A program made the translations under genes and the position numbers. From an uncultured Rhizobiaceae group bacterium (GTDB taxonomy: Bacteria > Pseudomonadota > Alphaproteobacteria > Rhizobiales > Rhizobiaceae), in contig CALHHQ010000051.1 of NCBI GenBank assembly GCA_938030645.1, positions 1-9,620 on the forward strand: a stretch of DNA of 9,620 nt. Reading direction: 5' to 3'. The notes under the pieces are model-generated. The model worked only from the letters and a program-made list of their open reading frames with translations. It was not told the origin of the DNA and searched no databases. Positions 1 through 5,495 of the stretch are shown here, piece after piece. Position 1 is the stretch's first letter. The number at the start of each line of letters is the position of its first letter.

Positions 1-174
1 GGGTCCCATGGTCTGGCGTTCTTCAGCGCTCATTTTGCCAAGGGTCTTCATTTGCTCGGAAATTGACCCTTTTTTGCCAATCGCGCCCACGCACACGGCT
101 TCAAGTGCGTTCTCGTCTTCTGCCCCCTCAATCTCGGCCAGAATGGAAGTCTCTAAGGTTTCGATGTCACTCAT
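1..174 (-). CDS. pheS: Phenylalanyl-tRNA synthetase alpha subunit, N-terminal part (cut by window edge)
   Basis: The first 58 codons on the minus strand read MSDIETLETSILAEIEGAED and continue with an IGKKGSISEQMKTLG stretch. This is the N-terminal coiled-coil region of PheS, in which the G-K-K-G-x-(I/L)-(S/T) segment is typical. In the family, PheS forms an alpha2-beta2 enzyme with PheT and charges tRNA-Phe in the cytosol; the catalytic core and pheT would lie beyond base 1. The ATG at 174-172 is preceded by AAGG at 184-181, seven bases upstream, and no in-frame alternative is better. The gene follows rplT on the same strand, as in many bacteria, but a strong intrinsic terminator (186-228) separates them. 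The identification is firm despite truncation, because the sequence and the rpmI-rplT context agree. Confidence 0.95.
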   Translation of the reverse strand, partial: MSDIETLETSILAEIEGAEDENALEAVCVGAIGKKGSISEQMKTLGKMSAEERQTMGP

Positions 175-185
175 GGATATGCCTT

Positions 186-228
186 AAAACAAAAAGAACC
201 CGCGTCAGCGTTAAGCTGCCACGGGTTC
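186..228 (-). terminator. Intrinsic terminator or attenuator between rplT and pheS
   Basis: On the minus strand the arms GAACCCG (228-222) and CGGGTTC (202-196) pair perfectly. Pairing continues inward (with one T-G wobble and one G-A mismatch) to about 14 bp around a TTAAC loop. The run TTTTTGTTTT (195-186) follows at once. It begins 31 bases after the rplT stop and ends immediately before the pheS Shine-Dalgarno AAGG, so it can only end rplT transcripts or attenuate pheS. No short Phe-rich reading frame lies between rplT and the hairpin. Confidence 0.9.
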
Positions 229-259
229 CAAATTATGTCACTTTAATTGGAAGCGCGGG

Positions 260-664
260 TCAGCCTTTGACTGCGCCTTCAAAAGCGTTTGGTGTTGTGT
301 CTTTCAAATATTCAAGCGACTTCTTCGCTGCAGCAGCAACCGCAGCAAATGCTTCTGGCTGGTTGATCGCCATATCTGAAAGGTTTTTGCGGTCCACTTC
401 GATGCCTGCTTTTGTAAGGCCGTCGATGAGACGTGAATATGTCAAACCGTGCTCACGGGCAGCAGCATTGATACGCTGTGTCCAAAGTGTGCGGAATGTA
501 CGCTTGCGTGCCTTGCGGTCACGGTATGCGTACTGTTGTGCTTTCTCAACGGCCTGCTTTGCAGTTTTAATCTGCTTACGACGCGCGCCGTAATAGCCTT
601 TGGCCTTTTTGAGAACTTTTTTGTGTTTGGCGTGGGCGGTAACGCCGCGTTTTACACGTGCCAT
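260..664 (-). CDS. rplT: Large ribosomal subunit protein bL20
   Basis: This 134-residue protein begins MARVKRGVTAHAKHKKVLKK and is strongly basic over its first ~60 residues, the extended RNA-binding tail of bL20. The globular C-terminal part contains the conserved TLWTQRINAAAREHGLTYSRLI segment (about residues 59-80). The E. coli protein is about 118 residues; a longer Ala-rich C-terminus, as here (AFAAVAAAAKKSLEYLKDT), is usual in alphaproteobacteria. bL20 binds 23S rRNA early in 50S assembly, and in several bacteria it represses its own operon through an mRNA mimic of that rRNA site. The ATG at 664-662 has an AGGAG-type ribosome site just upstream. rpmI ends 33 bases upstream on the same strand, so the two are co-transcribed. 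Confidence 0.99.
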   Translation of the reverse strand: MARVKRGVTAHAKHKKVLKKAKGYYGARRKQIKTAKQAVEKAQQYAYRDRKARKRTFRTLWTQRINAAAREHGLTYSRLIDGLTKAGIEVDRKNLSDMAINQPEAFAAVAAAAKKSLEYLKDTTPNAFEGAVKG

Positions 665-697
665 GATCTAAACTCCTGAAATCTCGGTTGTTGCGGC

Positions 698-901
698 TTA
701 TTTGCCTGCGTAAGGCATAAATTTCTTCACGACGCGTGCGTCGGGCTCGGAAAGAACCATCGTTCCGCGTGCATTGCGTAGAAATTTGTTAGACCGCTTG
801 ATCATGCCGTGCTGTTTGCCGGCGGCTGCCACTTTCACCTTACCGGTGGAAGTCACTTTAAAGCGCTTCTTAACGCTCGACTTGGTTTTCATCTTGGGCA
901 T
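698..901 (-). CDS. rpmI: Large ribosomal subunit protein bL35
   Basis: This is a 67-residue, highly basic protein, MPKMKTKSSVKKRFKVTSTG at its start and MPYAGK at its end, matching bL35 in length and motifs (KxKSSxKKRF, HxMxKRSxKxLRxxRGTxVL). It is a structural component of the 50S subunit. The reading frame is open upstream for a further 42 codons without a stop. The start at 901-899 is chosen because the family begins with MPKMKTK and AAGGAG lies at 913-908, six bases upstream. The upstream extension runs through a terminator hairpin and is not protein-like. The gene leads the rpmI-rplT-pheS unit, and its leader carries a probable attenuator (967-1002). Confidence 0.99.
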   Translation of the reverse strand: MPKMKTKSSVKKRFKVTSTGKVKVAAAGKQHGMIKRSNKFLRNARGTMVLSEPDARVVKKFMPYAGK

Positions 902-966
902 TTTGCACTCCTTCAACACCGCATAGAATAAGGGTTTATGACCCAACGATGTTCTTGTTCGTTTTG

Positions 967-1002
967 AAAAAACAAAGCCCCACAAACCAATAGTGAGGCT
1001 TT
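967..1002 (-). terminator. Intrinsic terminator or attenuator in the rpmI leader
   Basis: On the minus strand, bases 1002-993 (AAAGCCTCAC) pair with 983-974 (GTGGGGCTTT) as a 10-bp stem with one G-U wobble and a 9-base loop. The sequence GTTTTTT (973-967) follows. The U-tract ends 65 bases upstream of the rpmI ATG, and no minus-strand gene lies between this point and the divergent gene that starts at 1153. The terminator therefore acts within the rpmI leader rather than at the end of another gene. Confidence 0.8.
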
Positions 1003-1021
1003 TCTGCATTTTGAACCGCCA

Positions 1022-1057
1022 AGGCATGCCCTGCCTGACCGCTCTGTAAGCAGCGGT
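1022..1057 (-). ncRNA. Structured leader of rpmI: two further hairpins
   Basis: Upstream of the leader terminator, the minus strand has two consecutive inverted repeats. ACCGCT (1057-1052) pairs with AGCGGT (1043-1038) around an 8-base loop. AGGCA (1036-1032) pairs with TGCCT (1026-1022) around GGGCA. Together with the hairpin at 974-1002 they give a compact leader of about 100 bases if transcription starts near 1068. The layout suits ribosomal-protein or other cis-regulation, or a discrete attenuated small RNA. I could not find a clean antiterminator pairing by eye, and I cannot match it to a named family without a covariance search. Confidence 0.45.
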
Positions 1058-1074
1058 GATGTAGACCCAAATGG

Positions 1075-1103
1075 TAAGAAACGCAAGTCTTTGCCTACGT
1101 CAA
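1075..1103 (-). promoter_or_regulatory. Candidate promoter for rpmI-rplT
   Basis: TTGACG (1103-1098) is separated by 17 bases from TTCTTA (1080-1075) on the minus strand. The -35 is close to consensus and the -10 is weak. It would start transcription near 1068, just ahead of the leader hairpins. No other minus-strand promoter in this region looks better. Confidence 0.4.
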
Positions 1104-1118
1104 AATGCGGTTTATGAG
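1091..1118 (+). promoter_or_regulatory. Candidate promoter for the solute-binding protein gene
   Basis: On the plus strand TTGCCT (1091-1096) and TATGAG (1113-1118) are 16 bases apart, each matching about four of six consensus bases. The implied start near 1125 leaves a leader of about 28 bases before the ATG at 1153. It overlaps the opposing candidate rpmI promoter. The match is modest. Confidence 0.3.
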
Positions 1119-1152
1119 TTTCATGGAAACACGTTCAATGGCGCTCACCTAA

Positions 1153-2001
1153 ATGCATCTTTTACGATCCTTCTTGGCTGTACTGATATTCATGGTCTTT
1201 GCGCCACTTTCATGGGCGCAAAGTACCAAAGATCCTGTCATTCCAAACTTCTGGGATCCGCAAGAACGCGTGGTTAAACCTGGGCTGCAGGGTGTTTCTC
1301 GTATGAAGTTTTTGACGGTCACCGATTTCCCACCGTTTTCCTTCATCGACAAGCAAAAGCAATTGCGTGGGTTTCATGTGGATTTGGCGCGAGCCATTTG
1401 TGCAGAATTAAACTTGGCGAACGTTTGTCAAATACAAGCCATTCCGTTTGAAGAGATCGAGCAGGTTTTAAAAGCGGGCGGTGCGGAAGCTGCTCTTGCT
1501 GGCCATGCGATCACTGCCCAATCGCGACAGCGGTTTGGATTCTCAAGACCTTACTTTCGTTTGCCAGCCAGATTTGTTGCCAAGCCTGCTACAGGCCTAT
1601 CGGAGCCAATTGCAAAAAGCCTCATCAACAAAACACTTGGCATCGTTGTCGACACTGCCCATGCGGCTTATGCGAAGGCCAATCTAGGCAATACAGCACT
1701 TCGTCAGTTCGATTCCCTCGGCGCGGCCATGTCAGCACTTGAGAAAGATGAAATTGCAGCTGTGTTTGCCGATGGATTGGCGTTGTCGTTTTGGATCCAA
1801 AGCAAAGGTGAAAAAGCCTGTTGTGAATTTGTGGGTGGCCCGTATCTCGATGAAACCTATTTTGGACGCGGTTTAGCTGTGGCGCTGGCACCGCAAGAAA
1901 CTGATCTGGAGATTGCAGTGAATTATGCCCTGCGGTCAATCAACGACAAGGGCATATTTGGGGAGTTGTATCTGCGATACTTCCCGATCAGCCTTTACTG
2001 A
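1153..2001 (+). CDS. Periplasmic solute-binding protein, family 3 (amino-acid-type), orphan
   Basis: The 282-residue product starts with a clear Sec signal peptide (hydrophobic residues 7-19, probable cleavage SWA-QST after residue 22), so the mature protein should be periplasmic. Residues ~52-145 form lobe 1 of a family 3 binding protein (FLTVTDFPPFSFIDKQKQLRG, then FHVDLARAICAEL and FGFSRPYF). Residues ~162-275 form lobe 2, with the usual AVFAD motif (Asp207). Two positions are atypical. The arginine normally found four residues after the ITxx start is displaced by one (Ser124-Arg125), and the lobe 2 GT ligand motif reads DT (168-169). The ligand may therefore not be a standard amino acid. 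There is no permease or ATPase gene nearby. The ATG lies directly after a TAA closing a 12-codon in-frame upstream ORF, with no good Shine-Dalgarno. Confidence 0.88.
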   Translation: MHLLRSFLAVLIFMVFAPLSWAQSTKDPVIPNFWDPQERVVKPGLQGVSRMKFLTVTDFPPFSFIDKQKQLRGFHVDLARAICAELNLANVCQIQAIPFEEIEQVLKAGGAEAALAGHAITAQSRQRFGFSRPYFRLPARFVAKPATGLSEPIAKSLINKTLGIVVDTAHAAYAKANLGNTALRQFDSLGAAMSALEKDEIAAVFADGLALSFWIQSKGEKACCEFVGGPYLDETYFGRGLAVALAPQETDLEIAVNYALRSINDKGIFGELYLRYFPISLY

Positions 2002-2013
2002 GACAAATGCAGC

Positions 2014-2826
2014 CTATTTCTGCTCAATGAAAGGCACTTTCAGCGACCAGCCGAGTTTGGCGGGGCGTTCATCTTGCCATTCTTTCAAGCCAATGGTCAT
2101 TCCATCGTGACCCAGTTCAGGTTGATCAATGTAAGTTCCAAACAAGCGATCCCACCAGGGCAGATTGAATCCGTAATTGGAATCCGTTTCATCACCAATC
2201 GCAGAATGGTGCACACGGTGCATGTCGGGAGTGACCAGAACCAATCGCAGCATACGATCCAGCCAAAGCGGCAATTTGGTGTTGGAATGGTTGAACATAG
2301 CGCAACCGTTGAGGACTATTTCAAACAGGATGACGGCAACCGCGGGCGCGCCAAGTGCCACAACCCAAGCAACTTTCCAGATCATCGAGACAACAATTTC
2401 AATCGGGTGGAAACGAATAGCGGTCGTGACGTCAATGTCTCGGTCCGAATGGTGCATTCGGTGGAAACGCCAGAACAGAGGCACTTTGTGCGACAGAACA
2501 TGCGACAGCCAAACGGCGAAATCCAGTGCAATAAAACTGAGTAAGACTGCCAACCAAAATGGGACTGCAAAAAAATTGAACAATCCATAGCCAGAGCTTT
2601 GAGCCCAAAGAGCAACTCCGACGGCAGCTGCAGGAAACAGAAGACGAACCAGCACGCTGTCGAGCACAACGATGGCGATATTCGTTGTCCATCTTTTGCC
2701 CTTAGCCATGGTCAGCTTGCGCCGGGGCTTCGCCCATTCAGAGATGGCTAAGATTGCAAAAAGGCCCAGAAAAATACTGAGCCGAATGGCGCCTTCATTG
2801 CCAGCGATAAATGATTGCAAGTCCAT
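2014..2826 (-). CDS. Fatty acid hydroxylase / sterol desaturase-family membrane protein
   Basis: This 270-residue membrane protein has hydrophobic segments near residues 14-30, 50-76, 83-107 and 144-175. It carries the complete histidine signature of the membrane di-iron hydroxylase superfamily: HVLSH (109-113), HRMHH (122-126) and HRVHH (203-207), with further conserved FHP (His140) and FNHSN (His180). By family knowledge such enzymes use O2 at a di-iron centre on the cytosolic face to hydroxylate or desaturate lipids. The substrate here is unknown; carotenoids, hopanoids, ornithine lipids and fatty acyl chains are all possible. The ATG at 2826-2824 lies six bases after the stop of the upstream TerB-like gene, and its AGG ribosome site overlaps that stop, suggesting translational coupling. 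Its 3' end is 12 bases from the convergent binding-protein gene. Confidence 0.93.
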   Translation of the reverse strand: MDLQSFIAGNEGAIRLSIFLGLFAILAISEWAKPRRKLTMAKGKRWTTNIAIVVLDSVLVRLLFPAAAVGVALWAQSSGYGLFNFFAVPFWLAVLLSFIALDFAVWLSHVLSHKVPLFWRFHRMHHSDRDIDVTTAIRFHPIEIVVSMIWKVAWVVALGAPAVAVILFEIVLNGCAMFNHSNTKLPLWLDRMLRLVLVTPDMHRVHHSAIGDETDSNYGFNLPWWDRLFGTYIDQPELGHDGMTIGLKEWQDERPAKLGWSLKVPFIEQK

Positions 2827-2832
2827 AAATGC

Positions 2833-3240
2833 CTAACCGTCTTGGTGGCGTGCACGCGCCGCCAGCTCAAGCGCCGCACAGGTGAGCTTGTCGAGATCAA
2901 GGCGATTGCGCAACAGTTGCAAAAGTCGCACTTCTTCTGCGCTCACTGTCAAATCTGCAGCGGCAATTTCAGCTGCCAAAGCGTAGGCAGTTTCTCTCAA
3001 ATTGCGGGGCAGGCTGGCGGTTATACCCAATATGGTTTCAAGCCCTTCCTCTTCTTGCAAAATATCACGGCAAGTCTTTGCAGCATTGACCAATTGATCG
3101 CTATTGTAGTTGGTGAAAATGGGCAGGGTTTTGACAATATTGCCAATGCGCAGCATTTCCTGCTCTTCCATTTGACGATCCACTGCCGAAATAGAAACCA
3201 TAACGTAAACGAGTGTGTCTTGATGTGAAATGCCGTCCAT
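2833..3240 (-). CDS. TerB-like (tellurite resistance TerB family) cytosolic protein
   Basis: The 135-residue all-helical protein, MDGISHQDTLVYVMVSISAV at its start, resembles the short TerB-like proteins of Hyphomicrobiales. Conserved features are a VDRxMxxxEMxRIG segment (~20-32), an acidic GLETILGI region (~66-73) and LPRNLRETAYALAAEIAAAD (77-96). The C-terminus ends ARARH. TerB-fold proteins bind divalent metal through acidic helix-end residues and sit in membrane-associated stress complexes in ter systems. This lone copy has no other ter gene beside it, and its real function is unknown. The frame stays open 70 codons further upstream, but family similarity starts at the ATG at 3240-3238. 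The ribosome site there is weak (GGA about 10 bases upstream). The gene is followed at 6 bases by the hydroxylase gene, a two-gene unit. Confidence 0.85.
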   Translation of the reverse strand: MDGISHQDTLVYVMVSISAVDRQMEEQEMLRIGNIVKTLPIFTNYNSDQLVNAAKTCRDILQEEEGLETILGITASLPRNLRETAYALAAEIAAADLTVSAEEVRLLQLLRNRLDLDKLTCAALELAARARHQDG

Positions 3241-3270
3241 TGAAGTGCATCCAAATTGATCTGATATGAC

Positions 3271-3299
3271 AATGTATTGTGCTACGACTGTTGTTTCAA
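3271..3299 (-). promoter_or_regulatory. Candidate promoter for the terB-like/hydroxylase unit
   Basis: On the minus strand TTGAAA (3299-3294) is 17 bases from TACATT (3276-3271), giving a likely start near 3264 and a leader of about 24 bases. The -35 lies inside a short perfect palindrome, TGTTG-TTT-CAACA (3289-3301), which could be an operator or chance. Confidence 0.4.
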
Positions 3300-3334
3300 C
3301 AAGATCACAAAAGAATGCGACAATCGTGATGTAG

Positions 3335-3363
3335 TTGACGTGAAAGCGGCCACACCATAGGTT
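3335..3363 (+). promoter_or_regulatory. Weak candidate promoter for lysK
   Basis: TTGACG (3335-3340) is followed after 17 bases by TAGGTT (3358-3363) on the plus strand. The -35 is good and the -10 poor. Its -10 falls in the loop of the inverted repeat at 3349-3380, so the repeat could be an operator if this is the true promoter, or an RNA hairpin if transcription begins further upstream. Confidence 0.25.
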
Positions 3364-3380
3364 CCGCCCGCTGGTGTGGC
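3349..3380 (+). repeat. 9-bp perfect inverted repeat upstream of lysK
   Basis: GCCACACCA (3349-3357) and TGGTGTGGC (3372-3380) are perfect complements around a 14-base loop. Neither strand has a following T-run, so it is not an intrinsic terminator. It lies 69 bases upstream of the lysK ATG, in the 209-base divergent region shared with the terB-like gene. It may be a leader hairpin or a protein-binding site. I see nothing else well defined in this intergenic stretch beyond the candidate promoters. Confidence 0.7.
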
Positions 3381-3449
3381 GATGTTCTTTGCGCTTCACA
3401 CATAACCAATCTCTCAACGTTTTACCGTTTCCTTTGTAGGCCAAATTCA

Positions 3450-5084
3450 ATGACCAATTCTGCCTTTCCGTCGCTCGATATTTCTTCTGAATATGTGGAA
3501 GCAGCCAAGGTCAGCAAAGCGTGGCCATTTGAAGAAGCTCGCAAGATCGTCAAACGTTATGAAAAGCGTGGGCCGGGTGGAGCGTTAGATTACAACTGGC
3601 CAGACGAAGTTTTGTTCGAAACGGGTTATGGCCCATCAGGCTTGCCGCATATTGGAACTTTCGGGGAGGTCGCTCGAACTTCTATGGTCATCAATGCATT
3701 TCGTTTGTTGACCGAAGATAAAGTGAATGTGCGTTTGCTCTGCTTCTCAGACGACATGGACGGTATGCGCAAAATTCCGGACAATGTTCCAAACAAAGAT
3801 ATGCTCGAAGCGCATCTGGGCAAGCCACTGACGCAAGTGCCCGATCCGTTCAGCAATGAATATCCATCGTTCGGCGAACACAACAATGCAAGACTGTGTG
3901 CCTTCCTCGATCAGTTCGGTTTCACCTACGAGTTTGCAAGTTCCACGGAGTATTATCAGAGCGGTAAGTTCGATGAATTGTTGCTGCGGTGCGCTGAAAA
4001 ATACGATGAGATCATGGGCGCCATGTTGCCCACACTGGGCGAAGAACGTCGCGCGACTTACAGTCCGTTCTTGCCGATATCCCCGACCACTGGTCGGGTC
4101 CTTTACGTGCCCATGAAGTCCGTCGATGCAAAAGCAGGAACGGTCACGTTTGATGATGAAGATGGAAGTGAAACAACACTTCCGATCACCGGGGGTCATG
4201 TAAAGTTGCAATGGAAGCCCGATTTTTCCATGCGCTGGGCGGCGCTGGATGTGGATTTTGAGATGTATGGCAAAGACCATCAAAACAACTCTAATCTCTA
4301 CGACAAAATGTGCCGCATCATGGGTGGTCGCGCGCCAGAACATTTCATTTATGAACTGTTTCTTGATGACAAAGGCGAGAAAATTTCGAAGTCTAAAGGC
4401 AACGGCATCACCATGGAGCAATGGCTGACCTATGCGTCGCCTGAAAGCCTTTCGCTCTTTATGTTTACGAAACCCAAGACTGCAAAACGATTGTTCTTTG
4501 ATGTGATTCCCAAACAAGTGGACGAGTACTTCCAGCATTTGGGCGGTTATCACAAAGCAGAGGATGCAAAGACGCGTCTCAACAGCCCTGCTTGGCACAT
4601 TCATGGCGGCAACCCGCCGGTTATCGATATGCCAATTTCATTTTCAATGTTGTTGAACTTGGTCAGCGCGGCGAATGCTTCCGATAAAGCAACTTTATGG
4701 GGCTTCATAAGCCAGTATGATGCGAATGCTACACCTGAAAACAATCCAAAGCTGGATGAATTGGTTGGTTACGCGATCAGCTATTTTGAAGATTTCGTGA
4801 AGCCCAGCAAAAGCTTTCGCGCACCAACGGATCAAGAACGCGCGGCGATGGAAGACTTGGCAAACCGCCTTTCAGCAATGCCTGAAGACGCTGACGGCGA
4901 AGCACTGCAAACTGAAGTGTTTACGGTGGGCAAGGACCATGGATTTGAGAATCTGCGGGAGTGGTTCCAAGCGCTCTATCAAGTGCTGCTTGGCCAAGAT
5001 CAGGGCCCACGCTTTGGCTCGTTCACAGCGCTTTATGGAAAAGATGCAACCGTTGAGATGATCAAAGACGCGCTCGCACGATAG
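3450..5084 (+). CDS. lysK: Lysyl-tRNA synthetase, class I
   Basis: The 544-residue protein is a class I LysRS, the archaeal-type enzyme that replaces class II LysS in many alphaproteobacteria. It attaches lysine to tRNA-Lys in the cytosol. The HIGH-type signature is at residues 63-70 (SGLPHIGT), inside the family motif ETGYGPSGLPHIGTFGEVART. The KMSKS loop is KISKSKGNG (311-319). Other family blocks are CFSDDMDGMRKIPDN (98-112) and WALDVDFEMYGKDH-like residues (263-276). The C-terminal ~150 residues form the helical anticodon-recognition region. Length fits the family (about 510-550). The ATG at 3450 follows a modest TAGG at 3437-3440, and the N-terminus aligns with the family in position. 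The gene is divergent from the terB-like unit and ends 21 bases from the convergent VOC gene, with no obvious terminator between them. Confidence 0.97.
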   Translation: MTNSAFPSLDISSEYVEAAKVSKAWPFEEARKIVKRYEKRGPGGALDYNWPDEVLFETGYGPSGLPHIGTFGEVARTSMVINAFRLLTEDKVNVRLLCFSDDMDGMRKIPDNVPNKDMLEAHLGKPLTQVPDPFSNEYPSFGEHNNARLCAFLDQFGFTYEFASSTEYYQSGKFDELLLRCAEKYDEIMGAMLPTLGEERRATYSPFLPISPTTGRVLYVPMKSVDAKAGTVTFDDEDGSETTLPITGGHVKLQWKPDFSMRWAALDVDFEMYGKDHQNNSNLYDKMCRIMGGRAPEHFIYELFLDDKGEKISKSKGNGITMEQWLTYASPESLSLFMFTKPKTAKRLFFDVIPKQVDEYFQHLGGYHKAEDAKTRLNSPAWHIHGGNPPVIDMPISFSMLLNLVSAANASDKATLWGFISQYDANATPENNPKLDELVGYAISYFEDFVKPSKSFRAPTDQERAAMEDLANRLSAMPEDADGEALQTEVFTVGKDHGFENLREWFQALYQVLLGQDQGPRFGSFTALYGKDATVEMIKDALAR

Positions 5085-5105
5085 ATAAAATATTGCGTCA
5101 AATGG

Positions 5106-5489
5106 TTAGGCAGAGACCGGAGCAGTTGGTGATGAAACATCAATTGTCAGCCCGTCAGGATCTCGCACCAACATTCGTCTTTGTCCATAGAACATGTCGG
5201 TCGGTTGCTCCAAGACGTCCACGCCCAACTCAACCGCGCGGGCGTAAATTACATCGCAGTCCTCCACCACGAAAGTCGGGTAAGCACCAGCTGCAGGAAA
5301 TGTGACATTCTTGGGAACAATAGCGTTTGCGCGGTCAATTAGACCGAACTCAATCGCGGAGCCAGCGCTCGGTTTCAAAATGACAAACCAGTCGCTGTCA
5401 AAGTGCAAATGCATGCTCAAAAGATCGACATAAAATGTCTTAGATGTTGCAACGTCTTGAACCAGAATGTTGAAAAAGAAACGTTCCAT
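5106..5489 (-). CDS. VOC (glyoxalase/bleomycin-resistance fold) family protein
   Basis: The 127-residue protein has the two beta-alpha-beta3 modules of the vicinal oxygen chelate fold: residues 1-50 (MERFFFNILVQDVATSKTFY) and 70-120 (YPTFVVEDCD, then YGQRRMLVRDPDGLTIDV). The YGxRxxxxxDPDG signature is typical of small cytosolic VOC proteins. Classic metal ligands are not all evident: Asn7 occupies the position often held by His, and Asp117 the position of the last Glu, while Glu47 is present. Catalysis is therefore uncertain. A GTG two codons upstream abuts the TAG of the preceding repressor gene. The ATG at 5489-5487 is preferred because AGTAGGTGA just ahead gives a near-consensus ribosome site that would overlap a GTG start. 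It is probably co-transcribed with the S24 regulator. Substrate unknown. Confidence 0.85.
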   Translation of the reverse strand: MERFFFNILVQDVATSKTFYVDLLSMHLHFDSDWFVILKPSAGSAIEFGLIDRANAIVPKNVTFPAAGAYPTFVVEDCDVIYARAVELGVDVLEQPTDMFYGQRRMLVRDPDGLTIDVSSPTAPVSA

Positions 5490-5495
5490 TTTCAC

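Noticed and set aside
63..593. Long open frame on the plus strand across rplT and the start of pheS
   Set aside because: It is antisense to two certain genes, has a low-complexity basic/Cys-rich translation and no ribosome site. It is a shadow frame.
1081..1126. Minus-strand 9-codon frame MKLINRILT as a leader peptide for rpmI or pheS
   Set aside because: It lies upstream of or inside the candidate promoter, has no Phe codons and no Shine-Dalgarno.
2029..2043. TGAAAG-GCA-CTTTCA inverted repeat as a bidirectional terminator for the convergent genes
   Set aside because: The stem is only 6 bp, AT-rich and inside the hydroxylase coding end, with no following T-run on either strand.
2074..2544. 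156-codon plus-strand frame opposite the hydroxylase gene
   Set aside because: The His-box protein on the minus strand is clearly the real gene. The plus frame has no recognisable motif.
2833..3240. Tellurite-resistance (ter) operon
   Set aside because: Only one short TerB-like gene is present, without terA, terC, terD or terZ, so a ter stress system cannot be claimed.
3241..3450. N-terminal extension of the TerB-like protein (70 codons upstream of 3240)
   Set aside because: The extension is Cys/His/aromatic-rich and unlike the family, and it covers the intergenic promoter region and the lysK inverted repeat.
3747..4604. 285-codon open frame antisense to lysK
   Set aside because: The sense strand encodes class I LysRS with all motifs. 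The antisense product shows no domain and is explained by codon bias of the sense gene.
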